Shown here in pieces: positions 1-8,849 of a DNA stretch of 64,000 nt (its first letter is position 1; each line of letters begins with the position of its first letter). The position numbers and the translations under genes were made by a program. This stretch comes from Mesobacillus foraminis (lineage in GTDB: Bacteria > Bacillota > Bacilli > Bacillales > Cytobacillaceae). Under the pieces are notes generated by a model that worked only from the letters and a program-made list of their open reading frames with translations, did no database searches and was not told the origin of the DNA. The stretch is from positions 186,001-250,000 of the forward strand of contig NZ_SLVV01000009.1 of assembly GCF_004340465.1 (NCBI RefSeq), in the 5' to 3' direction.

Positions 1-278
1 AGGCAAAGAATTATCGGGATGGTTTGCCTTCTAAGGAAAAAGGCGCGATTCCTGCCTTTTATGATCTTTTTGTAGATGTTCCCGATTATCCAGGGAGCAT
101 TTCAGAAATAACAGGGTACTTGGCAAGAGAAAAAATTAATATTACAAATATCCGCATCCTTGAAACAAGAGAGGACGTTTATGGGGTCCTGGTGATCAGT
201 TTTCAAAATGAGGAAGACAGGGCAAGAGCGGAAGAATGCATCAATCATTATACAAAATTTGAAACTCAAATAGGATAG
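1..278 (+). CDS. tyrA: Prephenate dehydrogenase, C-terminal ACT domain (5' truncated)
   Basis: Only the end of this gene lies in the window; the frame is open to base 3. The visible 91 residues form the regulatory ACT domain of prephenate dehydrogenase, the NAD-dependent enzyme of tyrosine synthesis. The segments AIPAFYDLFVDVPDYPG and ISEITGYLAREKINI are typical of the Bacillus enzyme and mark the start of the beta-alpha-beta ACT fold that binds aromatic amino acids. The TTG at 24 is internal and is not the start. aroA follows after 30 bases, as in the Bacillus hisC-tyrA-aroE order. Confidence 0.93.
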   Translation, partial: AKNYRDGLPSKEKGAIPAFYDLFVDVPDYPGSISEITGYLAREKINITNIRILETREDVYGVLVISFQNEEDRARAEECINHYTKFETQIG

Positions 279-308
279 CAGACATTATTAGATAAAAAGG
301 AGTACAAT

Positions 309-1595
309 ATGGAAGCGAAAAAGCTGCAGCCAATTTCTTCTTCCTTGCACGGAACCATCTCTGTTCCCGGAGATAAGTCGATTTCTCACCGGGCTGTGAT
401 GTTTGGTTCCATAGCAGGAGGAGTGACTACGGTTGAAAATTTTCTGCCAGGAGAGGACTGTCTAAGTACGATTGCCTGTTTCCGGAAGCTTGGTGTTACA
501 ATTAGGCAGGATGGAACCAGGGTTACTGTCAATGGGGCAGGGCTTGAAGGGCTTCAGGAACCGGACGGAATTCTTGACGTTGGGAATTCAGGAACAACAA
601 TCCGGCTAATGATGGGAATCTTGGCCGGAAGACCCTTCCATTCCGTTTTAATTGGTGACCATTCCATTGGCAAGCGCCCAATGACTCGTGTAACGAACCC
701 GTTGAAATCCATGGGAGCCAGCATCTCAGGCAGAAAAGGGGCGGAATTTACCCCGCTGTCAATCACTGGCGGAAACTTGGAAGGTATTGAATACAAATTG
801 CCAGTAGCGAGTGCCCAGGTGAAATCGGCCATTTTGCTGGCAGGTATACAGGCAAAGGGTGACACAACTGTTGTAGAACCGGAAAAAACACGGGATCATA
901 CCGAGAGGATGATCAGAATGTTTGGCGGCGAGGTTCGGACTGACGGGAATGCCATCACAGTTCATGGCGGCCAGACATTGACAGGAACACATGTCAATGT
1001 CCCGGGAGATATATCGTCGGCAGCCTTTTTCCTTGCTGCCGGTGCCATTGTCAGGGACAGCCGAATTGAACTGAAAAATGTAGGGCTCAATCCGACCAGG
1101 ACAGGAATCATTGATGTCCTGTGCGAAATGGGGGCGGACCTTAGCATAAAGGAATATGAAGAATCATCTTCGGAGCCGGCAGGGGATATGGTCATCCAAA
1201 CGTCGGACCTTAAAGGGACAATCATTGAGGGAGAACTTATTCCAAGGCTTATTGATGAAATCCCGATTATCGCACTCCTTGCAACCCAAGCAGAAGGAAA
1301 GACCATCATTAAGGATGCAGCTGAGCTGAAGGTAAAAGAAACAAATCGCATCGATACAGTGGTAAATGAGCTTGCAAAGCTGGGTGCGAGGATTGAAGCG
1401 ACTGAAGATGGTATGGTCATACACGGTAAAACGAGTCTTCATGGCGGCACTGTCTCCAGTCATGGAGATCATCGTATCGGTATGATGCTCGCAGTTGCCA
1501 GTTTAATCACAAGTGATACAACCCACCTTGAAAACAGTGAGGCAGTAGCTGTTTCCTATCCATCTTTCTTCGACCATCTGAACTCATTAAAATAA
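309..1595 (+). CDS. aroA: 3-phosphoshikimate 1-carboxyvinyltransferase (EPSP synthase)
   Basis: This cytosolic enzyme joins shikimate-3-phosphate and phosphoenolpyruvate in the sixth step of the shikimate pathway. The 428-residue length is normal. Near residues 21-33 is [13 protein letters not shown], with the substrate-binding Lys, Ser and Arg; [15 protein letters not shown] near residue 90 is the PEP and glyphosate contact loop; KTRDHTERM lies near 195. The ATG follows an AAAAAGGAG ribosome site. It is the last gene of the tyrA operon before a strong terminator. The B. subtilis name for this gene is aroE. Confidence 0.97.
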   Translation: MEAKKLQPISSSLHGTISVPGDKSISHRAVMFGSIAGGVTTVENFLPGEDCLSTIACFRKLGVTIRQDGTRVTVNGAGLEGLQEPDGILDVGNSGTTIRLMMGILAGRPFHSVLIGDHSIGKRPMTRVTNPLKSMGASISGRKGAEFTPLSITGGNLEGIEYKLPVASAQVKSAILLAGIQAKGDTTVVEPEKTRDHTERMIRMFGGEVRTDGNAITVHGGQTLTGTHVNVPGDISSAAFFLAAGAIVRDSRIELKNVGLNPTRTGIIDVLCEMGADLSIKEYEESSSEPAGDMVIQTSDLKGTIIEGELIPRLIDEIPIIALLATQAEGKTIIKDAAELKVKETNRIDTVVNELAKLGARIEATEDGMVIHGKTSLHGGTVSSHGDHRIGMMLAVASLITSDTTHLENSEAVAVSYPSFFDHLNSLK

Positions 1596-1615
1596 TGATG
1601 GCAAAAAGGAAAACT

Positions 1616-1650
1616 GGCCTCCCCGGATCGATCCGGAGAGGCCTTTTCTT
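1616..1650 (+). terminator. Intrinsic terminator after aroA
   Basis: The arms GGCCTCCCCGGAT and ATCCGGAGAGGCC form a 13-bp stem with one mismatch and are followed by TTTTCTT. It closes the aromatic amino acid operon. Confidence 0.85.
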
Positions 1651-1735
1651 AAAGATGCCCTGATTTTTTTTTGAATATCTGCATATTTCCCCGCTAAATT
1701 CATAGCTTGTCATAAGACCCTTAAGGAGTGGTTTT

Positions 1736-2632
1736 ATGGCGTATATAATTGAAAATGCGCATGTATTAAAGGATGGGACCAGAAAGGTGCTGTCTCTCCT
1801 AATAGAAAAAGATACGATAACGTCTGTAGGGCCCTCCTTCCGGATGTACAAACACATCCGGATGGATGCCGCTGGCTACATCATGACTCCCACCCATGTT
1901 CTCCTAGATTCTTTTCTTCCTCTATCCCAGCCTTTTGAGGTCAGAAAGGCTCACTATCTTACCAATTTTATAAAAAAGGGCTGTACGACCATCATCACCT
2001 GTGTTGCTGTTCAACGAGAAAAAGAGCTGGAACATGCCTTGAAAAGAATAAGGACCCAGCTTTTGGACTGTCCAGTTGATTATGTCATTGGAGTTCGTGT
2101 CCCGGCGTCAAAGCTTACTCCAGGTTTAATAAGGAGGAGCAAAAAGGAAAGGCTTCCAGTCATATTTGTTGAAGTTAAAAGCATATCAGAGCTATTCTCA
2201 CTTCCTTGGGGCTGGATTAAAGAGGCCATATTCCCCTATAACAGCCCCCTTGTTCCTGTATTTATTAATAAGGAAGATAAATCCTTGCCGAAGGTCTGGG
2301 CAAAATTGATGGCAGCAGAAAAAATTCCAAGCTTTCGTGATGAGCTAGAAGAAAATATTCCGCTCGGAATGGAAGCCTTAAAGAAGATTGGTGTCTATCC
2401 CAGGAAATCAAATTTGCATCATGGCGGGGAAGTGAGTTACAATTTTTATTTACAAGACAGAGAAACTGTTAATATGACAGAAAGAGAGCTGTTTATGTCA
2501 AAAGACTCCTTCCTGGAAGTAACTTTGCATAAAGGCAAGGTAATCCGCGCCGGCAGGCAAATAAGCTATAGTCCAGGCTATGGAGAATATTTGGAAATAA
2601 TCACTCCGTCTTTCTATTTAACCCCCACATAG
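1736..2632 (+). CDS. Amidohydrolase-like protein of unknown function
   Basis: The 298-residue protein starts like the beta-sandwich of dihydroorotase-type amidohydrolases (IIENAHVL...VLSLLIEKDTITSVG, then MDAAGYIMTPTHVLLDSFLP). Canonical enzymes have a PGFIDxHxH metal motif at the last segment; here the HxH pair is missing. The middle (residues 75-190) resembles part of the TIM barrel but is short, and the later His and Asp ligands are not evident. It is probably a non-catalytic or altered relative. It lies between aroA and ypiA, where B. subtilis has no gene, and is 15 bases from ypiA, so the two are likely cotranscribed. RBS AAGGAG precedes the ATG. The family assignment is inference from the N-terminal pattern. 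Confidence 0.7.
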   Translation: MAYIIENAHVLKDGTRKVLSLLIEKDTITSVGPSFRMYKHIRMDAAGYIMTPTHVLLDSFLPLSQPFEVRKAHYLTNFIKKGCTTIITCVAVQREKELEHALKRIRTQLLDCPVDYVIGVRVPASKLTPGLIRRSKKERLPVIFVEVKSISELFSLPWGWIKEAIFPYNSPLVPVFINKEDKSLPKVWAKLMAAEKIPSFRDELEENIPLGMEALKKIGVYPRKSNLHHGGEVSYNFYLQDRETVNMTERELFMSKDSFLEVTLHKGKVIRAGRQISYSPGYGEYLEIITPSFYLTPT

Positions 2633-2647
2633 ATTGGAAGGATTAAA

Positions 2648-3907
2648 ATGAATATTGATACAATCACTAGTTTTTTAGAAAACGGCCAGCTACAGGAAGC
2701 AAAAGCAGGTTATGAAATGGTCCTCACAGCGGGAAGTGATGAGGAAAAATTCCTGCTGGCAGAAGAATTGTTTCGCTTTGGATTTCTTGAAGAAACGAAA
2801 GAACTTTTAAATACACTCCTCCAGACTTATCCTGATGAAGGGGAACTTCTCATCCTGCTTGCCGAAACTTATCTCGAAATGGGGGATGAAGAAACAGCGA
2901 TGCTCACTCTTGATAAGGTAAATGGGGATGATTCTGAGTATCCGAGAGCGCTGCTGTTGATGGCGGATCTTTATCAAATGAATGGATTGTTCGAAGTAAG
3001 TGAACAAAAACTGCTGCGTGCAAAACAGCTGCTTCCGGAAGAAGAGATCATTGATTTCGCATTGGGAGAACTTTATGCAACCCAGGGCCGCTTTTCAGAA
3101 GCAATAGTGGCTTATGAAAAAGTGATCAAGATTAGACAGGAAGTCGCTGGAGCCAGTTTAAACCAAAGGCTTGCTGAGGTTTACAGTGCGTCGGGCGAAT
3201 TTGAGGAAGCCCTGAATTACTACCAAGAGGCCCTTAATGACCGTCTTGAAATCAATACGCTGTTTGGTTATGCTTTCACTGCCCTTCAAGCGGGAAGAAA
3301 TCGGACTGCCATTGAAAAATTTGAAGAATTAAAGGCTCTTGATCCTGAATATCATTCCCTTTATCTGCATCTCGCACAGTCCTATGAACGAGAAGAACTG
3401 CTTGTGGAAGCTTTTGAAGCCATATCTGCGGGGATTAAACAGGATGAATTCAATAAGGATCTTTATTATTATGGCGGAAAAATCGCATTGAAGTTAGCCA
3501 GGGAGGAAGAAGCAGAAAGGTTGCTGAGGGAAGCTATTGCTCTGGATCCAGGTTTTACGGAAGGTGCGCTGGTCTTAAATAAGCTGCTTATCAAACAAGA
3601 AAGGTATGAGGATGTCCTGGGGCTTATTGAAGATACCGATTTAAATGAAGAAGATGAACCACAGCTTATCTGGGATTCGGCTGTTGCATTGCAGCATCTG
3701 GAACAATATTCAATGGCATTAAATAAATATCAGCTTGCATATACTTTCTTTAAGGAGAACAAGGAATTTCTTAAGGACTATGGTTATTTTTTAATTGAGG
3801 AAGGAAAAATAGCCGAGGCCGCCGAAATTTTTAGTATGCTAGTTAAATTAGAACCAGGCAATGAGGAGTACCGGGAACTTATTGAGCGATTGACTGAAGA
3901 TTACTGA
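2648..3907 (+). CDS. ypiA: Tetratricopeptide repeat protein YpiA
   Basis: This 419-residue acidic protein is made almost entirely of helical TPR units. Repeats with the W/L-G-Y-A-F-A-P pattern can be seen throughout, for example [35 protein letters not shown] and [18 protein letters not shown]. It has no signal peptide or membrane segment, so it is a cytosolic scaffold. Its place after aroA and before ypiB-ypiF-qcrABC is the same as in B. subtilis. No specific partner can be inferred from sequence. Confidence 0.9.
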   Translation: MNIDTITSFLENGQLQEAKAGYEMVLTAGSDEEKFLLAEELFRFGFLEETKELLNTLLQTYPDEGELLILLAETYLEMGDEETAMLTLDKVNGDDSEYPRALLLMADLYQMNGLFEVSEQKLLRAKQLLPEEEIIDFALGELYATQGRFSEAIVAYEKVIKIRQEVAGASLNQRLAEVYSASGEFEEALNYYQEALNDRLEINTLFGYAFTALQAGRNRTAIEKFEELKALDPEYHSLYLHLAQSYEREELLVEAFEAISAGIKQDEFNKDLYYYGGKIALKLAREEEAERLLREAIALDPGFTEGALVLNKLLIKQERYEDVLGLIEDTDLNEEDEPQLIWDSAVALQHLEQYSMALNKYQLAYTFFKENKEFLKDYGYFLIEEGKIAEAAEIFSMLVKLEPGNEEYRELIERLTEDY

Positions 3908-3950
3908 AGGCAAAAAAAAAAGCCCAAGCATGCAGAGGAGGGAATCAAAC

Positions 3951-4499
3951 ATGACAGCCCCTGTTTCTGTCAATGAAAAGAAAGATTTTATCCGCTGGTT
4001 TCTAAATCATTATCAACTGAAAAGAAGAGAATGTGTATGGATCCTGAATTACTTAATGAGTCATGATCAGCTGATGGAACGAGTCCACTTCGTTGAAAAT
4101 GCCCAGTTCTGTCCTAGAGGCCTCGTGATGTCGACACATTGTATTGACGAGGTTCCTTTCCGTTTCTATAAGGAAAACATCATGACGACTGATGCAGAGA
4201 AATCTTTTCATGACATTCGCTTGAACCGGGATGAAGAAATTTATATTCAATTGAATTTCCATGCGTCCAACAAGGCACATCAATTTGCTGCAGTCCTCGA
4301 GGAAAACCCTTATATGCCTAAACGGCTTCAAATCACTGACAAAGACCGGCTAATCGCAGAGCGCTTCCTTAAAGACAGTCTTTACCGCTTTCAAAAAGAT
4401 AAGCTGGTAAGATTGATCGACGAAGCCCTTGACAGACAGGATAAAGAGGAATTCCAGCGTTTGACAGAACAATTAAAACAGCTGGGACCGGGAAGTTAA
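3951..4499 (+). CDS. ypiB: YpiB, UPF0302 protein with IDEAL domain
   Basis: The 182-residue protein matches the UPF0302/YpiB family. Its last 40 residues hold the IDEAL domain, named for the motif seen here as [15 protein letters not shown]. Translation most likely starts at this ATG: GAGGAGGG lies 5-12 bases upstream and the protein then begins [11 protein letters not shown], whereas the in-frame ATG at 3930 has no Shine-Dalgarno sequence. It follows ypiA by 43 bases. The biochemical role is unknown; the pairing with ypiA and qcr genes is conserved in Bacillus. Confidence 0.88.
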   Translation: MTAPVSVNEKKDFIRWFLNHYQLKRRECVWILNYLMSHDQLMERVHFVENAQFCPRGLVMSTHCIDEVPFRFYKENIMTTDAEKSFHDIRLNRDEEIYIQLNFHASNKAHQFAAVLEENPYMPKRLQITDKDRLIAERFLKDSLYRFQKDKLVRLIDEALDRQDKEEFQRLTEQLKQLGPGS

Positions 4500-4530
4500 A
4501 AAGCTTGCTTTTAAAGCAAGCTTTTTAATT
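4498..4530 (+). terminator. Intrinsic terminator after ypiB
   Basis: A nearly perfect inverted repeat, AAAAAGCTTGCTTT and AAAGCAAGCTTTTT, overlaps the ypiB stop codon and ends in T-rich sequence on both strands. It separates the aro/ypi unit from ypiF. Confidence 0.85.
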
Positions 4531-4601
4531 TTGCTTTCTTACTGCCAATGTGAACCCATAGTGGTAAGATTAAGAAGAATAAAAAATTGGAGTTGAAATG
4601 T

Positions 4602-5063
4602 ATGAAATGGTCACCAGCAGATATTGAAAAATTCATGAAGGCCTCAGAATATATTGATACGGCGGTGGTTCCTTTATTGCCGGTTTCCCTTGGGGATGAT
4701 ATGAAAGAAACAGCCTCAATGACCGACTTCGCCAATATCCTCTCAAGCCAGCTTGAAAGGCAGCTGCAGGGAAGGATCCTTTTGCTTCCCGGCTATTCGT
4801 ATTTTAAAAATACGGCTCAAGAATCAATGGCCCTGCTGCAGAAATGGGAAACTCAGCTGATGGACAGGCAGTTCAGGCATGTATTCTATGTAACGTCGGA
4901 CATCGACTGGAAGCAGCGGGAAGGACAGCTGAAAGGCACACTGCTCTGGCTGCCCTCGCTGCCGCTGCATCAAATGGACGAGGGGTCAAAAGTTTCTGTC
5001 ATGGAGGACCAGGTAAGACAGCTGATGAACCTTTTTATCAGCAAATGGAGGGAAGAGGAATAG
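4602..5063 (+). CDS. ypiF: YpiF, DUF2487 protein
   Basis: This 153-residue soluble protein fits YpiF (DUF2487), which is found just upstream of qcrABC in Bacillus. The start MKWSPADIEKFMKAS is chosen because GGAG lies 9 bases before the ATG and family members begin MKW; the upstream TTG at 4587 overlaps that site. The segment LEGR/LLLPGYSYF near residue 60 suggests an alpha/beta fold. No catalytic motif is apparent. The function is unknown, and the link to the bc complex rests only on conserved adjacency. Confidence 0.85.
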   Translation: MKWSPADIEKFMKASEYIDTAVVPLLPVSLGDDMKETASMTDFANILSSQLERQLQGRILLLPGYSYFKNTAQESMALLQKWETQLMDRQFRHVFYVTSDIDWKQREGQLKGTLLWLPSLPLHQMDEGSKVSVMEDQVRQLMNLFISKWREEE

Positions 5064-5083
5064 AAGGGAATTTTTATGCAGTG

Positions 5084-5097
5084 TGAAAATGTTTTCA
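5084..5097 (+). promoter_or_regulatory. cre-like CcpA site upstream of qcrABC
   Basis: TGAAAATGTTTTCA differs from the CcpA consensus TGWAANCGNTNWCA at one base and is palindromic in its outer 12 positions. It lies just upstream of the qcrA promoter. Repression of qcrABC by CcpA is established in B. subtilis, so the match is credible. Confidence 0.5.
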
Positions 5098-5110
5098 ACA
5101 TAGTATTATA

Positions 5111-5139
5111 TTGATTTTATAAAGATATTGATATATCAT
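5111..5139 (+). promoter_or_regulatory. Predicted SigA promoter of qcrABC
   Basis: TTGATT and TATCAT are separated by 17 bases. The predicted start near 5146 leaves a leader of about 65 bases before the qcrA TTG. Confidence 0.5.
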
Positions 5140-5212
5140 GATTATGTCCTAGTCTAAAATGTGTTCAATTTATGTCCGATGTACTTAAAATGGGAATAGA
5201 GGGGGGAAAAGC

Positions 5213-5719
5213 TTGAGCAAGAATCGTGTTTCAAGACGACAATTCTTAAATTATACACTTACAGGTGTAGGCGGTTTCATGGCTGCGGGCATGCTGATGC
5301 CAATGGTGCGTTTTGCCGTGGATCCAGTTCTGAAAGCGAATGCCAGTGGCGATTACATAGCGACAAATGTTAAAGTGGCTGATATCACTAATGAACCGCA
5401 GCGTGTTGACTTCACATTTGACCAGGTAGATGCATGGTATGAGTCTGAAGTAACTGGCACTGCATGGGTCTTTAAAAATGACGAAGGTAAAATTGTGGCC
5501 CTTTCACCTGTGTGTAAACACTTGGGCTGTACAGTTGACTGGAATGCAGACAAGCAGAATCCAAACAGATTCTTCTGTCCATGTCACTACGGCCTTTATG
5601 AGAAGGATGGAACGAATGTTCCGAATACTCCGCCGTTGGCACCGCTTGATGTCTATCCATATCAGGAGAAAGACGGCATCCTTTATCTAGGAAAAGCTCA
5701 ACCACGGGAGGGGGCGTAA
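5213..5719 (+). CDS. qcrA: Menaquinol:cytochrome c reductase Rieske iron-sulfur subunit
   Basis: QcrA carries the [2Fe-2S] centre of the bacillar b6c-type complex, which passes electrons from menaquinol to cytochrome c at the membrane. A twin-arginine signal-anchor (SRRQFLNYTLTGVGGFMAAG) spans residues 6-28, so the folded protein is exported by Tat. The cluster ligands are in CKHLGC and CPCHYG, near residues 100-125. Translation starts at TTG behind a GGGGGG site. The stop is 3 bases before qcrB. Confidence 0.97.
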   Translation: MSKNRVSRRQFLNYTLTGVGGFMAAGMLMPMVRFAVDPVLKANASGDYIATNVKVADITNEPQRVDFTFDQVDAWYESEVTGTAWVFKNDEGKIVALSPVCKHLGCTVDWNADKQNPNRFFCPCHYGLYEKDGTNVPNTPPLAPLDVYPYQEKDGILYLGKAQPREGA

Positions 5720-5722
5720 TAA

Positions 5723-6397
5723 TTGTTAAACAAAATTTACGATTGGGTAGATGAACGTTTAGATATTGCGCCGTTGTGGCGTGATATCGCGGATCATGAG
5801 GTACCGGAGCATGTTAACCCGGCGCATCACTTTTCCGCATTTGTGTACTGTTTTGGCGGCTTGACATTCTTTATTACCGTCATTCAGATCCTTTCAGGAA
5901 TGTTCCTGACTATGTATTATGTTCCAGATATCAAGAATGCATGGGAATCTGTCTATTACCTTCAAAATGAAGTTGCTTTTGGACAAATTGTCCGCGGTAT
6001 GCATCACTGGGGAGCCAGCCTGGTTATTGTCATGATGTTCTTACATACATTGAGGGTATTTTTCCAGGGAGCTTATAAAAAACCCCGTGAACTGAACTGG
6101 GTTGTAGGGGTATTGATTTTCTTTGTTATGCTTGGTCTTGGCCTTACAGGTTACCTGTTGCCTTGGGATATGAAAGCGTTATTCGCTACAAAAGTAACCT
6201 TGCAGATCGTGGAAGCAGTACCGCTGCTCGGACCATACCTGAAAATACTGATGGCCGGCGATGCAGCGATTGTGGGTGCACAGACTCTTACCAGATTCTT
6301 TGCCATCCATGTATTCTTCCTGCCTGCTGCACTTTTCGGCCTCATGGCGGCGCACTTTATCATGATCCGCAGGCAAGGTATTTCTGGACCATTGTAA
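5723..6397 (+). CDS. qcrB: Menaquinol:cytochrome c reductase cytochrome b subunit
   Basis: The 224-residue, four-helix cytochrome b6-type subunit binds the two b hemes. Heme-ligand histidines appear in RGMHHWGASL and LHTLRVFFQGAYKKPRELNW on helix 2, and in FFAIHVFFLP on helix 4. The start codon is TTG, behind GGGAGGGGG at the end of qcrA. The length matches the short cytochrome b6 form rather than the full mitochondrial cytochrome b; the rest of that protein is supplied by QcrC. Confidence 0.97.
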   Translation: MLNKIYDWVDERLDIAPLWRDIADHEVPEHVNPAHHFSAFVYCFGGLTFFITVIQILSGMFLTMYYVPDIKNAWESVYYLQNEVAFGQIVRGMHHWGASLVIVMMFLHTLRVFFQGAYKKPRELNWVVGVLIFFVMLGLGLTGYLLPWDMKALFATKVTLQIVEAVPLLGPYLKILMAGDAAIVGAQTLTRFFAIHVFFLPAALFGLMAAHFIMIRRQGISGPL

Positions 6398-6467
6398 AAT
6401 GCTGTAATTTACGTTGTTCGGATGAAAGGTTTCGTTCAACTTTACGTAAAAAGGAGGGGATTGCTCG

Positions 6468-7226
6468 ATGCATCGTGGCAAAGGAATGAAATTTGTAGGC
6501 GATTCACGTGTGCCTGCTGAGAGGAAACCATTTGTTCCTAAAGACTACTCGGAATATCCAGGCAAAACGGAAGCGTTCTGGCCTAATTACCTTTTAAAAG
6601 AATGGATGGTTGGTGCAGTTTTCCTGATCGGCTTTTTGTGCCTGACTGTGGCCCATCCTTCTCCGCTTGAGAGGGTGGCCGATCCGACTGATACCGGCTA
6701 CATTCCGCTTCCTGACTGGTACTTCCTGTTTTTATACCAGCTATTAAAATACTCTTTTGCAGCTGGTCCGTACACCGTTATCGGGGCTTTGGTCATACCA
6801 GGCCTTGCGTTCGGAGGATTGATGCTTGCTCCGTTTATCGACCGCGGTCCAGAACGACGCCCGTCAAAGCGTCCGTTGGCAACTGGCTTTATGCTGCTCT
6901 CCGTAGCTGCCGTTTTCTATTTAACCTGGGAGTCAGTAGATCAAACAGACTGGGAAGCGAAAGAAAAGATGGGTGCGATTTCTGCTGTTGAAATCGACAA
7001 AAACGCCGATGGATATAAAATTGCTGAAGCTAATACATGCTTGAGCTGCCATGGTGGAGAGCTTGGCGGCGGTGCTGCAGCACCAAAGCTGACTGAAACA
7101 GGATTATCAGCAGAGGAAATCGCCGAAATTGCCGTTAATGGTAAAGGCAATATGCCGGCTGGTGTCTTTAAAGGAACAGATGAAGAGCTTAAAGTGATGT
7201 CTGAATATATTGCAGAACTTAAGTAA
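6468..7226 (+). CDS. qcrC: Menaquinol:cytochrome c reductase cytochrome b/c subunit
   Basis: QcrC is a fusion of a subunit IV-like part with three membrane helices (residues 1-160, including the PDWYFLFLYQLLKYS quinone-site segment with PEWY-like PDWY) and a C-terminal cytochrome c domain. The heme-attachment motif is CLSCH near residue 194, and GKGNMPAGVF supplies the axial Met. The ATG follows AAGGAGGGG. It completes the qcrABC operon, and a terminator follows at once. Confidence 0.97.
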   Translation: MHRGKGMKFVGDSRVPAERKPFVPKDYSEYPGKTEAFWPNYLLKEWMVGAVFLIGFLCLTVAHPSPLERVADPTDTGYIPLPDWYFLFLYQLLKYSFAAGPYTVIGALVIPGLAFGGLMLAPFIDRGPERRPSKRPLATGFMLLSVAAVFYLTWESVDQTDWEAKEKMGAISAVEIDKNADGYKIAEANTCLSCHGGELGGGAAAPKLTETGLSAEEIAEIAVNGKGNMPAGVFKGTDEELKVMSEYIAELK

Positions 7227-7233
7227 AAATAGA

Positions 7234-7263
7234 AACTGGCGGGTTTTCCCGCCGGTTTTTTTG
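7234..7263 (+). terminator. Intrinsic terminator after qcrC
   Basis: AACTGGCGGG and CCCGCCGGTT pair around TTTT and are followed by seven T. Confidence 0.9.
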
Positions 7264-7280
7264 TTAAAAGGAGAATCCCA

Positions 7281-7886
7281 ATGATTTCACGATTTTATCC
7301 CTTTCTTGCAAACCGTTCTGTTTTGTGGCTGCTGCTCATCATCAATCTTGGGGGCACAGCATACGGTTACTACTGGTACCAATCGCAGCTGAAAGATACA
7401 CCGGGTATTTTTCTTCCATTTGTGCCGGACAGCCCCACGGCGAGTCTTTTCTTCGTATTTGTCCTCATCGCTTTTCTTTTAGGGAAGAACTGGCCTTTAA
7501 TGGAAGCTTTGGCCATCGTCAGCCTAGTAAAATATGGAATATGGGCTGTAGTCATGAACCTTCTTGTTTTCATTGTTTCCGGGGAACTGGATTGGATTGG
7601 CCTCATGCTCATGGGGTCACATTTGGCCATGGCGATTGAAGGGGTGCTGTATTCCCCGTTTTACCGGATAAAAGCATGGCATTTAGTTTTAGCATCGATT
7701 GTGGTCCTCCACAATGAAATCATCGATTATGTTTTTATGATGATGCCCACCTATCATCTGCTGGATCTCTACATCAGGGAAATTGGATATTTTACCTTCT
7801 GGCTTAGCATCCTGTCCATTGGAATAGGCTATTTCTTTTGCTTGCGTAAAAATCGTTTTGTCCTGTCAATCAAATCGTCAAGCTAA
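7281..7886 (+). CDS. ypjA: YpjA, DUF1405 membrane protein
   Basis: The 201-residue protein has about six hydrophobic segments from residue 12 to 190 and short charged loops, as in DUF1405/YpjA. Conserved features include the SHLAMAIEG stretch and VVLHNEIIDYVF in the middle. It follows qcrC in the same order as in B. subtilis. Its function is unknown. The AAAAGGAG site is placed between the qcr terminator and the ATG. Confidence 0.87.
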   Translation: MISRFYPFLANRSVLWLLLIINLGGTAYGYYWYQSQLKDTPGIFLPFVPDSPTASLFFVFVLIAFLLGKNWPLMEALAIVSLVKYGIWAVVMNLLVFIVSGELDWIGLMLMGSHLAMAIEGVLYSPFYRIKAWHLVLASIVVLHNEIIDYVFMMMPTYHLLDLYIREIGYFTFWLSILSIGIGYFFCLRKNRFVLSIKSSS

Positions 7887-7934
7887 TTGTTAATTAATAC
7901 TACTGTTTTTTGAAACACAGTCGCTTATAAAATT

Positions 7935-7965
7935 GGTATAACCTTGTCCACCCTCTCATACATTT
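7935..7965 (+). promoter_or_regulatory. Candidate SigE promoter of ypjB
   Basis: The -10 CATACATTT matches the mother-cell SigE element CATACANT, and GGTATAA lies 15 bases upstream in the -35 position. ypjB belongs to the SigE regulon in B. subtilis, which supports the call; the -35 fit is moderate. Confidence 0.5.
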
Positions 7966-7991
7966 TAATAGTATCTAGAGGGGGGACAGGA

Positions 7992-8786
7992 ATGAGAGAA
8001 AGGATAGCTATATTGATGGCAGTGCTGCTGTTGCTGGTGCCGCTTGCGGTATATGCTGAACCGGCACCTTCAGTTGAAAAGCTGGACAGCATATCCGATG
8101 AAGCGCTTCAAATGGTGAAGATCCATCGGTATCAGGATGCTAAAAAGCTGCTTGAGCATTTCGAAAAAGAGTTCCTTACTGTTACAGGGGAAGGCCGTTC
8201 TTTTTCGATGGACGAGCTGAGAATCATTACGGTTGCCCATGATGAGGCGATTGAGGCTGCAGTAAGCGCAACTATGCAGCATGATGAACGAATGAACAGG
8301 GTGACGAAGTTTCGCCTTGTCATAGATGCTTTGCTTTCAACCCATCAGCCGCTTTGGACAGAAATGGAAGAACCAATCATGACTGTATTTAGCGGGATGA
8401 AAGATGCTGCCTATGATGGCAATAAGGAAGTGTTTTTATCCAACCTTGACTCCTTTCTGGCTTTATATAATGTTATTTATCCCAGCTTAAAGATTGATAT
8501 TTCTCCTGAACAGATTCAAAAATTAAATACGCGGGTAAATTTTATCAACCATTACCGTCCCCAGGTATTGTCCAATGAAGACGGGCAGGAGGAGCTTGAA
8601 GCGCTGGAGTCGGACTTAAAAGACATCTTTGACGGCATGACAGAAGATGAATCAGATCCGTCCTTATGGTGGGTCATCATCTCAACAGGAAGTATCATTA
8701 TTCTGACCCTGTCATATGTTGGCTGGAGAAAGTTCAAAGCAGACAGGGAAAGAATGAATAATCGTCAAAAAGAGCGAAAGAATTGA
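7992..8786 (+). CDS. ypjB: Sporulation protein YpjB
   Basis: The 264-residue protein has a signal peptide (MRERIAILMAVLLLLVPLAVYA), a mainly helical extracellular part and one C-terminal transmembrane helix (WWVIISTGSIIILTLSYVGW) followed by a basic tail. This architecture and its position match the YpjB sporulation family. The start is the ATG behind GAGGGGGGACAGGA, not the weak site at 7944, which would put residues ahead of the signal peptide. A SigE-like promoter lies just upstream, pointing to mother-cell expression. Molecular function is unknown. Confidence 0.85.
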   Translation: MRERIAILMAVLLLLVPLAVYAEPAPSVEKLDSISDEALQMVKIHRYQDAKKLLEHFEKEFLTVTGEGRSFSMDELRIITVAHDEAIEAAVSATMQHDERMNRVTKFRLVIDALLSTHQPLWTEMEEPIMTVFSGMKDAAYDGNKEVFLSNLDSFLALYNVIYPSLKIDISPEQIQKLNTRVNFINHYRPQVLSNEDGQEELEALESDLKDIFDGMTEDESDPSLWWVIISTGSIIILTLSYVGWRKFKADRERMNNRQKERKN

Positions 8787-8849
8787 CACAATTATTTTTC
8801 ATCAATAAAATAAGAGGTAAGCACCCAGATTTAATAGGAGGTTCTTCGA

